14,192 nt of DNA, from NCBI GenBank assembly GCA_934668605.1, contig CAKUNY010000042.1, forward strand, positions 1 to 14,192. The letters are read 5' to 3'. A program made the translations under genes and the position numbers. The notes beneath the pieces were generated by a model. The model was given only the letters and a program-made list of their open reading frames with translations, was not told the origin of the DNA and searched no databases. The DNA is from an uncultured Oscillospiraceae bacterium. GTDB lineage: Bacteria; Bacillota; Clostridia; Oscillospirales; Oscillospiraceae. Position 1 is the stretch's first letter, and each line of letters starts with the position of its first letter. This document shows, piece after piece, positions 14,033-14,192 of the stretch.

Positions 14033-14047
14033 ACTCAGGCAAAATAC

Positions 14048-14121
14048 GTCTCAGTAGCTCAGCTGGATAGAGCACACGCCTCCTAAGCGGCAGATGGTTC
14101 GATTCCTTCGAGCAATGAAAA
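14048..14121 (+). tRNA. tRNA-Arg(CCU)-like sequence, probably defective
   Basis: The first 39 positions read like a normal tRNA-Arg: acceptor strand GTCTCAG, D arm GCTC/GAGC, and anticodon loop CTCCTAA with anticodon CCT at 14082-14084. Then the fit fails. The anticodon stem CACGC/GCGGC pairs at only three of five positions. The variable region is about four bases short. The T loop TTCGATT is present with an imperfect stem. The expected 3' acceptor strand CTGAGAC is missing: instead a GCAAT-GAAA-ATTGC hairpin (14112-14125) follows. The end given is the normal tRNA length, not an observed boundary. It has a strong promoter and is repeated 93 bases downstream. It is likely a degenerate gene or partial duplicate; assembly error is possible. 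Confidence 0.5.
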
Positions 14122-14140
14122 TTGCATAAAACTTATAAAT

Positions 14141-14192
14141 GTCTCAGTAGCTCAGTTGGATAGAGCACACGCCTCCTAAGCGGCAGATTGTT
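14141..14192 (+). tRNA. tRNA-Arg(CCU), second copy, cut by the window edge
   Basis: 52 bases match the first copy with two differences (positions 14156 and 14189). Acceptor 5' strand, D arm and the CCT anticodon (14175-14177) are visible, and the same imperfect anticodon stem (CACGC/GCGGC) is present. The T arm and 3' acceptor strand lie beyond the edge. This copy may be the functional gene, with the upstream one a partial duplicate transcribed from the same promoter. Confidence 0.6.

Overview
The window looks like chromosomal DNA of a GC-rich, low-oxygen Firmicute of the class Clostridia, with an Oscillospiraceae/Ruminococcaceae-like gut bacterium the best guess. This is inferred from the GC-rich coding sequence with AT-rich intergenic promoters, strong AGGAGG-type ribosome binding sites, consensus sigma-A promoters, a bifurcating-hydrogenase type NADH module, and short intergenic repeats whose arms begin GTAGGGG. 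No plasmid, phage or insertion sequence gene is visible.

Layout. Seven genes run leftward (minus strand) from about 9626 down to 1. From right to left they are pfkA (6-phosphofructokinase), an unknown lipoprotein, nadE (glutamine-dependent NAD synthetase), a neurotransmitter:sodium symporter family amino-acid transporter, a class I/II aminotransferase, and the hydC/hndA-like and hydB/hndC-like subunits of an NADH-linked hydrogenase or oxidoreductase. The hydB-like gene is cut by the left edge. After a divergent promoter region (9627-9857), three tightly packed plus-strand genes form a MoxR ATPase, DUF58 protein and membrane transglutaminase operon. The right edge has a strong promoter and two tandem tRNA-Arg(CCU)-like sequences; the first looks defective and the second is cut by the edge.

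Intergenic regions over 300 bases. 1649-2139 holds a promoter for the hydrogenase genes, a roughly 260-nt leader with strong hairpins, and a bidirectional terminator. 3310-3732 holds a promoter overlapped by a 9-bp-arm palindrome, the terminator of the transporter transcript, and two tandem copies of an approximately 106-bp inverted-repeat element. 5065-5445 holds the transporter promoter, a possible 7-codon leader ORF, a 20-bp direct repeat, and a third copy of the inverted-repeat element in the opposite orientation.

How the genes relate. pfkA (glycolysis), nadE (NAD supply), the NADH/ferredoxin module (redox disposal), and the aminotransferase and transporter (amino-acid metabolism) are ordinary housekeeping functions. 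Most have their own promoter, so they are neighbours rather than one operon. The MoxR-DUF58-transglutaminase set is a conserved functional unit. I found no clearly new multi-gene system. The items most worth a second look are non-coding: the repeat family with interchangeable palindromic arms around a conserved core, the palindrome embedded in the aminotransferase promoter, the structured hydrogenase leader, and the odd tandem tRNA-Arg copies.
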